Assembly: GCF_026552795.1 (NCBI RefSeq)
Contig: NZ_JANFPI010000001.1
Span: forward strand, 248,001 to 312,000
Length of the DNA stretch: 64,000 nt
Source: Ectorhizobium quercum
GTDB taxonomy: Bacteria > Pseudomonadota > Alphaproteobacteria > Rhizobiales > Rhizobiaceae
Reading direction: 5' to 3'
In this document: positions 1 to 9,556 of the stretch, piece by piece
Position numbering within the stretch: position 1 is the first letter of the stretch
Layout: every line of letters begins with the position of its first letter
Position numbers and translations under genes: made by a program
The notes under the pieces: model-generated
Databases searched by the model: none
Told to the model about the DNA's origin: nothing
The model's input: only the letters and a program-made list of their open reading frames with translations

Positions 1-1110
1 CGAAAGCGGCAGGGCGACGGCCGCGACGAGCGTCGCGCGCCAGTCGCGCAGGAACAGGAAGACGACCACCACCGCCAGCGCGGCGCCTTCAAGCAGCGTG
101 TTCATCGCCGAGTGGTAGTTTCCTGCCGTGTAGGAGACGCTTTCGTCGACGAGACTGAAATCCACATCGGGATACCGGGCGCCGAGATCGCTAACGGCGG
201 CGGCGACGGCTGCCGCGACGCTCACGTCGCTCGCACCCTGCGAGCGGAAGATGGAAAAGCCGGCCACCTCGGCGCCATCGAGGGCGGCGAAGACACGCGG
301 TTCCGCAAACGTGTCGTCAATCGTGCCGAGCTCGCCAAGCCTGATGTGATTGTCGCCCGTGAGCGCGATCCTGAGATCGGCAAGGTCCGAAATGCTTTTT
401 GCGGCGGCGTTGGTCGACACCGACCGCTCGCGGCCGTTGATCTCGCTGCGGCCCCCCGAGAGGTCGAGCTGCGTCGTCATGAGGCCTTCGTTCACGGCGC
501 TCGCGGTCAGCGAAAACGCATGAAGCCTGTCGGCATCCAGCTCCAGATGGATTTCCCGGTCGACCCCGCCCACGCGGTCGATGCGGCCGACCCCGGCAAG
601 CCCCTGAAGGTCGCGGATCAGCACGTCGTCGATGAACCAGGAAATTTCTTCCGCCGTCATGTTCCGGCTTGAAACCGCATAGGTCGCGACGGCCTGGGCC
701 TCCTCCTCGATCCGCTCGATCACGGGTTCGTCGATATCGTCCGGCAGATCGGATCGGATCTTCGCGATTGCATCGCGCACGTCCGCAATGGCGCGGTCGG
801 TGGAGACGACGCCGAGCTCGAACTCGACGGTGGTGGTCGAGCGTCCCTCGCTGAGGGTCGAGGTCATCTCCTTGATGCCGGTCAAGGAAGCGATCGAATT
901 CTCGACAAGTCTTGTAACTTCCGTCTCCAGCTCCGCCGGCGTCACGCCCGGCTGCTCGATCGTCACGCTGACCTGCGGCACGTCGATTGTCGGGAAGTAG
1001 GTGACGGGGAGCCGGCTGAAGCTGTAAAGACCGACGATCGTCAGAACGGCGAACAACAGGATGGAGGGAAGCGGATTGCGGATCGCCCAGGCCGAGATGT
1101 TGCTGTTCAT
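1..1110 (-). CDS. RND efflux transporter permease, AcrB/HAE1 type (partial, N-terminal third)
   Basis: Inner-membrane proton-driven permease of a tripartite efflux pump. Only the first 370 codons are inside the window; the family is about 1,030 residues, so the rest lies beyond position 1. Visible are TM1 (about residues 12-30, with PSILLFAVLTIVGLYSF), the periplasmic porter domain (for example TIEQPGVTPAELE and LQGLAGVGRVDRVGGV), and the start of TM2 near residue 340 (VVVVFLFLRDWR), the normal order for AcrB-like proteins. The ATG at 1110 overlaps the stop of the upstream adaptor gene as ATGA (1107-1110), so the two are translationally coupled. No outer-membrane channel gene is seen in the window. 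The substrate cannot be inferred. Confidence 0.9.
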   Translation of the reverse strand, partial: MNSNISAWAIRNPLPSILLFAVLTIVGLYSFSRLPVTYFPTIDVPQVSVTIEQPGVTPAELETEVTRLVENSIASLTGIKEMTSTLSEGRSTTTVEFELGVVSTDRAIADVRDAIAKIRSDLPDDIDEPVIERIEEEAQAVATYAVSSRNMTAEEISWFIDDVLIRDLQGLAGVGRIDRVGGVDREIHLELDADRLHAFSLTASAVNEGLMTTQLDLSGGRSEINGRERSVSTNAAAKSISDLADLRIALTGDNHIRLGELGTIDDTFAEPRVFAALDGAEVAGFSIFRSQGASDVSVAAAVAAAVSDLGARYPDVDFSLVDESVSYTAGNYHSAMNTLLEGAALAVVVVFLFLRDWRATLVAAVALPLS

Positions 1111-2363
1111 CGCACCGTCGCTCCCGTGATGTCGGCGAGCGAGGATCGAAATGTCGAAAGTTCCGGCCCGGAAGGCCCCGGATAATCGGCGACGACAGGC
1201 TCGATCCGTTCTTCGGCTTTCAGGAAGCTGCCGGCTTTCAGCACCACCAGCTCGCCTTCGGTCAATCCCTCGATAACCTCACGGAGATTTCCCTGCTGGA
1301 GGCCGACCGTCACGATGCGCGGGCTCACGATACCGTCGTCCACCACATAGACGCTGTGTACGCCGCGGCGGCTTTCGACCGCTGTCCCCGGCAGCAGGAT
1401 GTTCCTGCGTTGCAGCGCGTTGATCGTACCCCGGCCGAAAGCGCCGGCGACCAGGCCTTCGTCCCCGGCAAGGGCGATCCGCACCGTCCCCATCCGTGTC
1501 GCCGGATCGAGCTGCGCGGCGCTGAGCCTGACCCGGCCGATGAGCGGCCGGGCTTTGCCGGCGACGTGGATCTCGGCCGGCATGCCTTCCCCGAGGCGGA
1601 CGAAGCCGGTTTCGCTCACGCGGGCTTCCATCTCGATGTCGCCGTCCTCGGCGATGACGAACATCGGATCGCCCGACGACGATGTCATCGCGCCGACCCG
1701 CGCATTGCGGGCAAGCACGAGGCCGGACGCGGGAGCGCGCACCGTGCTGCGTTCGATCGTCAGCCGGATTTCGAGGCGTTCGCGCTCGATCAGCGCACGA
1801 TCGGCTTCGGCCAGCGCCAGCGACTGACGGGCAAGCTCCAGCTGCGACAAGGCGCGTGCGTGGGCGTTCTCGTGTTCGTCGAGGATCTGTTGCGAAACGA
1901 CGCCCTTCACCTGCAGCGACCGGCTCCGCTCCAGAAGCTTGTGCGCCTCGCGTTCGGTGATCATCGCCGCCTCGACCCTGCTGCGCTCCTGCGCGATTGC
2001 TGCTTCGGCGCGGCGTCCCTGCACGACATTCCTGTCGAGCAGCATGCCGGCATCCGTGTCGTCAAGGACGGCAAGCGGCTGCCCCTTTTCCACGAACGCG
2101 CCGACCTCCGCCAGGATTTGCCGGATCTCCTTTTCCTGCACCAATGGATTGACCCGGATTTCCTCGCGCGCAACCAGGGTCCCGACGACCGCAATCCGGT
2201 CGGTGACAGCGCCCTGCCGGGCCGCGACGACCGTGACAGGCCTCGGTTCCTGCCCGGCAGCTTCGACGGCGAAAAGCGGCACGATCAACGCGCTCAGGAA
2301 GAAAGCGAGGACCATTCCCGCGCGCCGGACCTTCGGCGATTTGGATGCAACGCCATTTTCCAT
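1107..2363 (-). CDS. RND efflux periplasmic adaptor (membrane fusion protein)
   Basis: Periplasmic adaptor linking the RND permease to an outer-membrane channel. The 418-residue product has an N-terminal signal or anchor helix (GMVLAFFLSALIVPLF), then a biotinyl/lipoyl half (VNPLVQEKEIRQILAEVGAF), a long alpha-hairpin of coiled-coil character (about residues 110-190), the second lipoyl half (TVRAPASGLVLARNARVGAM) and beta-barrel domains, the usual adaptor order. An in-frame ATG exists 17 codons further upstream (2414), but the ATG at 2363 is preceded by an AAGGA ribosome site, so it is preferred. It is the first gene of a two-gene unit with the permease and is divergent from the HlyD remnant. 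Confidence 0.9.
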   Translation of the reverse strand: MENGVASKSPKVRRAGMVLAFFLSALIVPLFAVEAAGQEPRPVTVVAARQGAVTDRIAVVGTLVAREEIRVNPLVQEKEIRQILAEVGAFVEKGQPLAVLDDTDAGMLLDRNVVQGRRAEAAIAQERSRVEAAMITEREAHKLLERSRSLQVKGVVSQQILDEHENAHARALSQLELARQSLALAEADRALIERERLEIRLTIERSTVRAPASGLVLARNARVGAMTSSSGDPMFVIAEDGDIEMEARVSETGFVRLGEGMPAEIHVAGKARPLIGRVRLSAAQLDPATRMGTVRIALAGDEGLVAGAFGRGTINALQRRNILLPGTAVESRRGVHSVYVVDDGIVSPRIVTVGLQQGNLREVIEGLTEGELVVLKAGSFLKAEERIEPVVADYPGPSGPELSTFRSSLADITGATVR

Positions 2364-2694
2364 GTTCGAGTCCTTCTGTTGCGTCGCCGGCGATGAGCTC
2401 ACCGCGTGCTGCAACCGGACTCTAGAGATGCGCGGACGTCGCGTTGTGTGATCGCATTACGAAATGTTGCGAGCCTCACGAATGCAGTCGCGCCTCGTTC
2501 GATGATCGGGACGTGGCAGCGTCGGTTACGCACCGACGCCTGTCGGACGCGGCTTTCACATTTCGCAATACAACGAAACATCCCGGCTTGCCCGCATGTG
2601 CAAGGGTGCCGGGAAGACAGACGTTTTCCCGGCTTCGTTCGTCGGAATGAAGATGTCTTAGAGGTTTTCGGCGGCTTGTTAAAAGGAGTGCCGG
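2364..2694. other. Intergenic region between divergent efflux units
   Basis: 331 bases between the RND adaptor and the HlyD-like remnant. It should hold the promoters of both units. I see a strong AAGGAG (2682-2687) that serves the GTG start at 2695, but no convincing -35/-10 pair and no clear operator dyad. Open frames across it have no recognisable product. Confidence 0.5.
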
Positions 2695-3755
2695 GTGGCA
2701 AATGCGAAGAAGACCTGGCTGCGGATAGCCGTCGTTGCGGCCGCCATAGTTGGAGGCGGGTCTTATTTCTGGTCCTCGTTCGCGAGCAACACCCTTCCCG
2801 AGTGGATCGCAAAGGGTAACGGGCGAATCGAGGCCACCGAGATCGATATTTCGGCGCTCTCGGGGGGGGCGGATAAGCGAAATCCTGGTGGAGGAAGGCG
2901 ATTTCGTCGAGGCTGGGGACGTGCTTATCCAGATGGATATCGCGCAGCTTTCCGCCCAGAAACGCCAGGCCGAGGCGCAGTTGCATCGCGCCCGGATCGG
3001 TGTGGAAACCGCCAGCAGCCTTGTCGTCCAGGCCGAGGCGCAACGGGCCGCCGCGCGAGCCGCCGTCGCACAGCAGCAGGCGGTTGCCGATGCCGCAGCT
3101 TTGCGGCTGGCGCGATCCGAGCAACTCGTCAGAACCAGTGCCATCTCGCAGCAGACGCTTGACGACGACAGGGCCGAGGCCTTGCAGGACGCCGGGCTTG
3201 CCTCGGCGCAGGCTTCGCTGGCGGCGGCCGATGCCGCCCATAGGAGCGGGAAAGGCGCAGGTCGTGGATGCCGGGGCTGCGATCGACTGGGCCCAGGCCG
3301 CGATCGACGCCTCGATCGATGACAGCACACTGACATCGCCGCGTGCAGGAAGGGTGCAGTATCGCGTCGCGCAACACGGCGAGATCGTGGCGTCGGGCGG
3401 ACGCATCCTGAACCTCGTCGATCTGGAGGATGTCTACATGACGTTCTTCCTGCCGACTTCGCAGGCCAGACAGGTGCAGGTCGGCGCCGAGGTGCGGCTG
3501 ATCATGGATGCAGCACCGCAGTTCGTGCTTCCGGCCACGGTCAGCTATGTGGCCGATGTGGCGCAATTCACCCCGAGGACGGTTGAGACGGCGGAGGAGC
3601 GCGAAAAACTGATGTTCCGCATCCGTGCCCGCATCGCGCCGGACCTGCTGAGGAAGTACATCCGTTATGTCAAGACCGGCCTTCCGGGGATCGCTTATGT
3701 GCGTCTTGGCGAGACCGGGGCCTGGCCGGGCTTTCTGGGCCGTGTCGTTCAATGA
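2695..3755 (+). pseudogene. HlyD-family secretion adaptor (YhiI-like), broken by two +1 frameshifts
   Basis: Adaptor of an RbbA-type ABC exporter. Read in a single frame it stops early, but three consecutive frames join into one HlyD protein: a GTG start at 2695 with AAGGAG upstream and an N-terminal membrane segment; then from about 2870 the lipoyl/coiled-coil part ([19 protein letters not shown]); then from about 3240 the barrel part ([20 protein letters not shown]) to the stop at 3755. The first shift sits in a run of eight G (2862-2869) where seven would keep frame. The second sits in CCC near 3237-3239 where two C would. Removing two bases leaves exactly 353 codons, a normal family length. 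Its stop overlaps the next start (ATGA). It is either a true pseudogene or carries two sequencing errors. Confidence 0.8.
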
Positions 3756-4657
3756 GCGCGGGACCGGGAGGGTCCGGCACACCCGCCACGGTGGCGGAGG
3801 TTGCGGCACTGTCGCTCTCCTATGGCAACGTCCGCGCGATCGACGATGTGACGCTGGCGATTACCGCGGGTCGGAAGGTCGGGCTGATCGGCCCGGACGG
3901 CGTTGGCAAATCGAGTTTTCTGTCGCTTCTGGCAGGCGCGCGGGAGATCCAGACTGGCGAGGTCCATGTTCTGGGCGGCGACATGCGCGATAGGGGCCAT
4001 CGCCGCCGCACCTGCCCCAGGATCGCCTATATGCCGCAGGGTCTGGGCAGGAATCTCTATCCGACGTTATCGGTCTTCGAAAACGTGGATTTCTTCGGGC
4101 GCCTCTTCGGCCATGACAGCGCCGAGTGCGAACGGCGGATCGGCGAGCTTCTGGACTCGACCGGCATGTCGGCCTTCCGCGACCGTCCGGCCGCAAAGCT
4201 CTCAGGCGGGATGAAGCAGAAGCTGGGGCTGTGCTGCGCACTGATCCACGACCCCGATTTCCTGATCCTCGACGAGGCCACGACCGGCGTCGACCCGCTG
4301 TCGCGCCGCCAGTTCTGGGAATTGATCGACGCGATCCAGCGCGAGCGTCCGGGCATGAGCGTGATCGTCGCCACCGCCTATATGGAGGAAGCGGCTGGTT
4401 TCGACTGGCTGGTTGCGATGAATGCCGGCAAGTTGCTGGCGACCGGCACGCCCGCCGAGTTGATGCTACGCACCGGGACGGCCAATCTGGACGACGCCTT
4501 CATCGCGTTTCTGCCCGCCGAAGACCGCGCCGGTTATCGGAAAGTCGCAATCCCTCCGCGTGATGTCGCGCCTCGGGCACGCTATCGATCCGAGGAGACC
4601 CGCAGCATCTCCACCAGCGCGCGCAGGGCGGCTGGCGCCTGGCGGCGGCTGGGGTAA
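3752..4657 (+). pseudogene. RbbA-type ABC transporter ATP-binding protein, truncated after the first nucleotide-binding domain
   Basis: ATPase part of a predicted HlyD/RbbA/YhhJ-type exporter. RbbA proteins are about 900 residues: two ATPase domains followed by an ABC-2 permease. Here only the first ATPase domain survives: Walker A GPDGVGKS (47-54), signature LSGGMKQ (150-156), Walker B FLILDEAT (170-177), and the ATAYMEEA stretch typical of this first RbbA domain. Family-like sequence ends near residue 270 (position about 4561). The last 31 residues are read from the antisense of the neighbouring LysR gene's 3' end and look meaningless. The second ATPase domain, the permease and any YhhJ partner are missing, which suggests a deletion whose right end lies at about 4561-4582. 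It is unlikely to function. Confidence 0.8.
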
Positions 4658-5481
4658 TAAAGGAAGAACCCCGGATAGGGTGGGCACCAGTCCTCCAGCA
4701 CGCGGACGAGGCGGCCCGAGGCCAGATGCTCGCCGATATGCTGCTCGGTCGAATAGGCGATCCCGATGCCATCGAGCGCCGCCGCGACCATCAGGTCGGG
4801 ATCGTCGAGGACGAGCGGGCCGTTCACCGCGACGTTGAGCGCCCGTCCGTCCTTCTCGAACTCCCAGCGATAAAGCGCGCCGCTGGCGATCTGGCGAGAA
4901 CCGATGCAGCGATGGCGATGCAGGTCGCGCGGCGTTTCCGGCGGCAAAAAGCGTGCGAAATAGTCGGGCGAGGCGACGATGGCCGCGTTGAGATCCGGCG
5001 TCACCCGCACCGCGATCATGTCGCGTTCGAGGCTTTCGCCGAGGCGGATGCCGGCATCGAAACCCTGCTTGATGATATCGACGAAGCCATTCTCGGCCGC
5101 GATCTCCAGCGTCACGTCGGGGTAGCGGTCGGTGAAGGCGCGGAACTTCGGCGTCAGCACCCGCGCCGCCACCGTGCGCGGCACGCTGAGCCGGATTGTT
5201 CCGGCAGGGTGGTCGCGGAAGTCGTTGATGGTCTCGACCGCCGTTTCGATGCTGGCGAAGGCCGGGCCGATCTGGCGCAGCAGCGCGTGCCCGGCTTCGG
5301 TCAGCGCGACCGTTCGCGTGGTGCGGCTGACCAGCCGCACGCCGAGCTTGCCTTCGAGCGAGCGCAGCGAATGGGAAAGCGTCGAAGGTGTGAGGTTCAG
5401 CCGCGCAGCCGCCCGGCGGAAACCACCTTCCTCCGCAATGGCCACGAAAGCCGCCAGTTCTCCGAGATCGCCCGTTCGCAT
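4582..5481 (-). CDS. LysR-family transcriptional regulator
   Basis: Cytoplasmic regulator of 299 residues with the standard LysR layout: an N-terminal winged helix (residues 1-60, with [19 protein letters not shown] as the recognition region) and a C-terminal effector-binding domain starting near residue 90. It resembles the large CrgA/AaeR-like group. It is divergent from the SDR gene at 5588 with 106 bases between. That gap contains ATT-CTGAAC-AAT (about 5526-5537), which fits the loose T-N11-A style of LysR sites, so the SDR is the likely target. Its 3' end abuts the truncated RbbA gene. The inducer is unknown. Confidence 0.88.
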   Translation of the reverse strand: MRTGDLGELAAFVAIAEEGGFRRAAARLNLTPSTLSHSLRSLEGKLGVRLVSRTTRTVALTEAGHALLRQIGPAFASIETAVETINDFRDHPAGTIRLSVPRTVAARVLTPKFRAFTDRYPDVTLEIAAENGFVDIIKQGFDAGIRLGESLERDMIAVRVTPDLNAAIVASPDYFARFLPPETPRDLHRHRCIGSRQIASGALYRWEFEKDGRALNVAVNGPLVLDDPDLMVAAALDGIGIAYSTEQHIGEHLASGRLVRVLEDWCPPYPGFFLYYPSRRQAPAALRALVEMLRVSSDR

Positions 5482-5587
5482 GATTGATGAATTTCACCCA
5501 ACAGCACATGCAATGCAAGGCGGATTATTCTGAACAATGCGCTGGCCTATCGTGGTGGTTCAACTCCAGCTTCCATGAGGATCACCC

Positions 5588-6382
5588 ATGTCCGATACCA
5601 TTTCCACGTCTTCCACCCGCCGTCTTCAGGATCGCGTCGCCATCGTCACCGGCGGCGGCACCGGCATTGGCCGCGCCGCAGCACTCGCCTATGCGCGGGA
5701 GGGTGCGACGGTCGTGCTGGCCGGACGCCGCCCCGCCGAGATCGAGACTGTCGCGCAGGAGATCGTCGCGGCAGGCGGCGACGCGCTGGCCGTGCCCACG
5801 GACGTGTCGAAGGAAGACGACATCCGCCGCCTGGTCGACATTGCCCTCGATCGCTATGGCCGGCTCGATGCCGCCTTCAACAATGCCGGCATTCTCGGCA
5901 ATTTCGCGCCCATCACTGAGCAGACGAGTGCGGACTTCGACACGGTGATCGCCACCAACCTTCGCGGCGTATGGCTGTCGATCAAATACGAGATCGAAGC
6001 CTTTCTCGCGCAGGGCACAGGCGGCAGCATCGTCAACACGTCGTCCTGGCTCGCGAAGGGCGCGCTGGCCGGATCGTCCAGCTATTCCGCCAGCAAGGGC
6101 GCTCTCGACGCGCTGATCCGGGCCGTGGCCATCGAATACGGGCCGAAGGGCATCCGCATCAACAACATCAATCCCGGCATCATCGACACGCCGATGGCGC
6201 GCAGCGGCTGGACCGACGATTCCGCTTTCGTGCCCTTCATCGAGCACACCCCCGCCAGGCGCGCCGGGCAGCCCGATGACGCCGGCGATGTCGCGGTCTG
6301 GCTTTCGACGGACGAGGCCCGCTTCGTCACCGGCCAGAGCATTCTGGTGGATGGCGGCTACACCATCGCCGGCCTGCGTTGA
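5588..6382 (+). CDS. Short-chain dehydrogenase/reductase (SDR), classical
   Basis: NAD(P)-dependent oxidoreductase of 264 residues, typical for classical SDRs. The cofactor motif TGGGTGIG lies at residues 21-28, NNAG at 98-101, a catalytic serine in NTSSW near 152, and the YSASK motif gives Tyr166 and Lys170. The C-terminal INPGIIDTPMA and ILVDGGYTIAG are also standard. The ATG follows a GAGG ribosome site. It is divergent from a LysR gene that probably controls it, and a second LysR gene follows 45 bases downstream. The substrate cannot be told from sequence. Confidence 0.9.
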   Translation: MSDTISTSSTRRLQDRVAIVTGGGTGIGRAAALAYAREGATVVLAGRRPAEIETVAQEIVAAGGDALAVPTDVSKEDDIRRLVDIALDRYGRLDAAFNNAGILGNFAPITEQTSADFDTVIATNLRGVWLSIKYEIEAFLAQGTGGSIVNTSSWLAKGALAGSSSYSASKGALDALIRAVAIEYGPKGIRINNINPGIIDTPMARSGWTDDSAFVPFIEHTPARRAGQPDDAGDVAVWLSTDEARFVTGQSILVDGGYTIAGLR

Positions 6383-6427
6383 ATGCCATTCATGTTGTGG
6401 ATGCGCCGGACATGCTAATGTCGCCGC

Positions 6428-7378
6428 ATGGATATCTCGCGCATCGACTTCAATCTGCTGAAGGTGCTGGACGCGCTTCTTTCCGAGACGAGCGTATCGG
6501 GCGCCGCGCAGCGGCTGGGGCTCAGCCAGCCGGCGACGAGCGCCGCGCTTTCCCGTCTGCGGCGGGTGACGGGGGACCTGCTTCTCGTCAGGCGGGGCAA
6601 TCTGATGGTGCCGACGGCGCGGGCGGAAGAACTCCGTCCCCGCGTCGCGCGTCTCGTTGACGAGATCGCGCAGACGCTGCAACAGCCCGTCGCCTTCGAT
6701 CCGATGACCAGCCACCGGCGCTTCCGCGTCATCGCCAACGAATATGCGACCCTCGTGCTGATGGCGCCGCTGGCGCTGCGCCTCAGGGAAACGGCTCCGA
6801 ACGTCACGCTGGAAGTGCTGCCTTTCGATCCCCGGTTCGAGGAGCGGCTGGCCGCGCAGGACTGCGATCTCGTCGTCGGCCACAGGGATTTTCTCGGGCC
6901 TGCGCGCCGGACGGAGGCGCTGTTCACCGAAACCTGGGTTTCGATCGCCCGCGCGGACCATCCCCGGCTGGGGGCGAAGGTGACGCTGGACGCCTTCCTC
7001 GCCGAAAGCCACGCGATGGTGACGAGCACCGGCCGGGCGGAAGGCAATGTCGACCGGGCGCTCGCCCGGATCGGGCGCGAACGCACGGTTGCGCTTACCC
7101 TGCCGCATTTTCTGGTGGCGCCGGAGGTCATCGCGCGCAGCGATCTCGTCATGACCCTGCCGCACTGCGTTGCCTCGACATTCGCAGAGACCTGGCCGTT
7201 GCGCCTGTTTCCGCCGCCGCTCGATCTGGCGGGCTTCGAGGTGGCGCTTGTCCGCCATCCACGCAGCGTCGGCGATCCGCCGGTGGACTGGCTGCGACGC
7301 GAGATCGATGCCGTATGTGCAAGGCTGTCCGCCACCTGCACGGACGCCGGAAGGTCATTTGTCAAACCGATATCGTGA
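6428..7378 (+). CDS. LysR-family transcriptional regulator, NodD/LinR-like subgroup
   Basis: Regulator of 316 residues. The N-terminus (MDISRIDFNLLKVLDALL, then GAAQRLGLSQPATSAALSRL) matches the NodD/PcpR/LinR branch of LysR proteins, whose members often respond to aromatic or halogenated aromatic compounds. The effector domain starts near residue 95. It lies between an SDR gene (45 bases upstream) and the old yellow enzyme homologue (about 80 bases downstream), all on the same strand, so it may be read through from the SDR and may control either flanking enzyme. The aromatic-inducer idea is inferred from the subgroup only. Confidence 0.87.
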   Translation: MDISRIDFNLLKVLDALLSETSVSGAAQRLGLSQPATSAALSRLRRVTGDLLLVRRGNLMVPTARAEELRPRVARLVDEIAQTLQQPVAFDPMTSHRRFRVIANEYATLVLMAPLALRLRETAPNVTLEVLPFDPRFEERLAAQDCDLVVGHRDFLGPARRTEALFTETWVSIARADHPRLGAKVTLDAFLAESHAMVTSTGRAEGNVDRALARIGRERTVALTLPHFLVAPEVIARSDLVMTLPHCVASTFAETWPLRLFPPPLDLAGFEVALVRHPRSVGDPPVDWLRREIDAVCARLSATCTDAGRSFVKPIS

Positions 7379-7456
7379 ATACATGCCATCTATTTGAATG
7401 ATTTGAGGGGCGGCTTCATCTTGAGCGGGAAATCCTGTCACGCCGGAGGTCGCACT

Positions 7457-8569
7457 ATGGATACCCCTTTCACCCTTGCTCCGCTTTTCGAGCCCTTCAC
7501 CATCGGACGCACGACGCTTTCCAATCGCATCGTCATGGCGCCCATGACCCGGCAGAAATCGCCGGGCGGCGTGCCGGGCGTGGATGTCACGGCCTATTAC
7601 CGGCGCCGGGCCGAAGGTGGCGTCGGCCTCATCATCACCGAGGGCACCTACATCGATCATCCCGCGGCCAACGCCTTTGCAGATGGGCCGGATTTCTTCG
7701 GCGAAGCCGCGCTCGACGGCTGGAGGCGGGTCGTCGATGCCGTGCATGATGCCGGCGGCAAGATCATCCCGCAGCTCTGGCATTGCGGGCCGGAGCGTCG
7801 GCCCGGCATGCCGCATGATCCGGCGGTGCCGGGATACGGGCCGGTCGAGCTGCGCGACAACGACCGCGTGCTGGTGCATGCCATGACGCCGGCCGATATC
7901 GCAGCGGTGACGGACGCCTATGTCCGCGGTGCGCGGACGGCCGAGCGGCTCGGCTTCGACGGCGTCGAGATCCACGCCGCGCACGAATTCCTGCTCGACA
8001 CCTTCCTCTGGGCCGGCAGCAATACCCGCATCGATGATTACGGCGGCAGCATCGAGAAGCGCCTGCGGTTCCCGCTCGAAGTGGTCCGGGCCGTGCGCCA
8101 GAATGTCAGCGCCGATTTTCCCGTTGTGCTCCGCTTCTGCCAGTTCAAGCGGAGCGATTATGGCGCGCGGATCGCGGAAAATCCCGAGGACCTTGCCCGC
8201 ATCCTCAAGCCGCTCGCACAGGCGGGCGTCGACGTGTTCCACGCCAGCGAGCGTCGTTTCCGGGAGCCGGCCTTCGCGGAATCGCCCGATAATCTGGCGA
8301 GCTGGGCGAAGACGCTGACGGGCAAGCCGGTGATCACCGTCGGCAGCGTCGGGCTCAAGAACCCTGGCGAGGGCGATCCCGGCGTGATGTCTTCGGCGCC
8401 CGCCGACCTTCGGCTGGTTGCCGAACGCTTGCGGGCGGGCGCCTTCGATCTGGTGGGGGTGGGGCGGGCGCTGCTCGCCGACCCGTTCTGGGCCGCCAGG
8501 GTGCGCGATGGGCGGTTCAGCGAGCTGAAGGACTACGATCCGGTGATCCTGTCAGGGCCGCTGGTCTGA
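7457..8569 (+). CDS. NADH:flavin oxidoreductase, old yellow enzyme family
   Basis: FMN-dependent ene-reductase-like TIM barrel of 370 residues. An in-frame start exists at 7394, but the ATG at 7457 has GGAGG six bases upstream and gives the expected N-terminus (LFEPFTIGRTTLSNRIVMAPM). Family features are IIPQLWH (104-109), the substrate-binding pair His173 and His176 in IHAAHEF, and NTRIDDYGGSIEKR. One oddity: after His176 the family normally has a Tyr two residues on (HGY), the proton donor in characterised enzymes; here it is Phe178. The protein may reduce a different substrate set or use another donor. It stands alone between two LysR genes. Confidence 0.88.
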   Translation: MDTPFTLAPLFEPFTIGRTTLSNRIVMAPMTRQKSPGGVPGVDVTAYYRRRAEGGVGLIITEGTYIDHPAANAFADGPDFFGEAALDGWRRVVDAVHDAGGKIIPQLWHCGPERRPGMPHDPAVPGYGPVELRDNDRVLVHAMTPADIAAVTDAYVRGARTAERLGFDGVEIHAAHEFLLDTFLWAGSNTRIDDYGGSIEKRLRFPLEVVRAVRQNVSADFPVVLRFCQFKRSDYGARIAENPEDLARILKPLAQAGVDVFHASERRFREPAFAESPDNLASWAKTLTGKPVITVGSVGLKNPGEGDPGVMSSAPADLRLVAERLRAGAFDLVGVGRALLADPFWAARVRDGRFSELKDYDPVILSGPLV

Positions 8570-8587
8570 GCGGTAGGCAAGCCCGCT

Positions 8588-9532
8588 TCATCGATCTGGC
8601 CGGATGAGAGTTCCTGAGCGTCGAATACCGGGAATACGCAACACTTCCCCGGCCAGAAACTCCACCAGCAGCCTGACGCGCGCGATGCCGGCACGTTCCG
8701 GCACGATGAGCATGTTGAGCGGTACGGAGGGCGGTGCATAGTCCGGCAGGATCGTTTCGAGCCGCCCTTCGGAAAGCAGGTCGTCAACCAGCCAGAGGTG
8801 CGCCGGGCCGATGCCGCGACCGGCAAGATAGGCTTCCCGCGCGGCAAGCCCGTGATCCACCCGAAGGTTTCCGCCGAACGGCACGACATGGCTTTCGCCA
8901 TCCGGCCCTTCCAGCGCGAGCGTATCGCTGCCGGCGATGTTCGACATGCGGATGCCTTCTAGGGTCGCCAGTTCCTCGGGTGTCGTCGGCCTGCCATGCC
9001 GCGCCAGATAATCGGGCGCGCCGACGAGGATGCGCCGGCTATGCCCGAGCGCCCGCAGCTTCATGGAACTGTCGGCAAGCGGGCCGAGGCGGATGGCAAT
9101 GTCGACGCCCTCTCGCACGAGGTCGATGCGCTCGTCGGTCAGGCTGAGATCGACGGAAATCCCGGGATAGCGGTCCTGGAAGGCGAAGACCAGCCGGCTG
9201 ATATAGCGGACGCCGAGCGCCGCCGTGCAGGACATGCGCACCACGCCGGCGGCGGCTTCGCCCGCATTGCGCACTTCGCCGCTCGCCTGATCGACAAGAC
9301 GCAGAATCTGGACCGCGCTGGCGTAGTAGCGGCCGCCTTCCTCGGTGAGCGTCACGCGCCGCGTCGTTCGGCTGAACAGCGCCACGCCGAGGGCCTCCTC
9401 CAACTCGCGGACATGCCGTGTGACGCTCGACTGCCCGAGATTCATCTCACGCGCCACCGCCGACAGGTTCCCGCGTTCCGCAACGCGGACGAAGGTGCGC
9501 ATGCGCTCGAGCGTGACGTTCGATTGATCCAT
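8588..9532 (-). CDS. LysR-family transcriptional regulator
   Basis: Regulator of 314 residues with an N-terminal winged helix (residues 1-65, ERGNLSAVAREMNLGQSSVT) and a CrgA-like effector domain. It is divergent from the quinone reductase gene at 9629. The space between holds the dyad CCGAT-N4-ATCGG (9557-9570), a plausible binding site for autoregulation and for control of that enzyme. Its 3' end is only 18 bases from the end of the convergent old yellow enzyme gene. The effector is unknown. Confidence 0.87.
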   Translation of the reverse strand: MDQSNVTLERMRTFVRVAERGNLSAVAREMNLGQSSVTRHVRELEEALGVALFSRTTRRVTLTEEGGRYYASAVQILRLVDQASGEVRNAGEAAAGVVRMSCTAALGVRYISRLVFAFQDRYPGISVDLSLTDERIDLVREGVDIAIRLGPLADSSMKLRALGHSRRILVGAPDYLARHGRPTTPEELATLEGIRMSNIAGSDTLALEGPDGESHVVPFGGNLRVDHGLAAREAYLAGRGIGPAHLWLVDDLLSEGRLETILPDYAPPSVPLNMLIVPERAGIARVRLLVEFLAGEVLRIPGIRRSGTLIRPDR

Positions 9533-9556
9533 TTTACGGCATTGTCCTATCCATAA

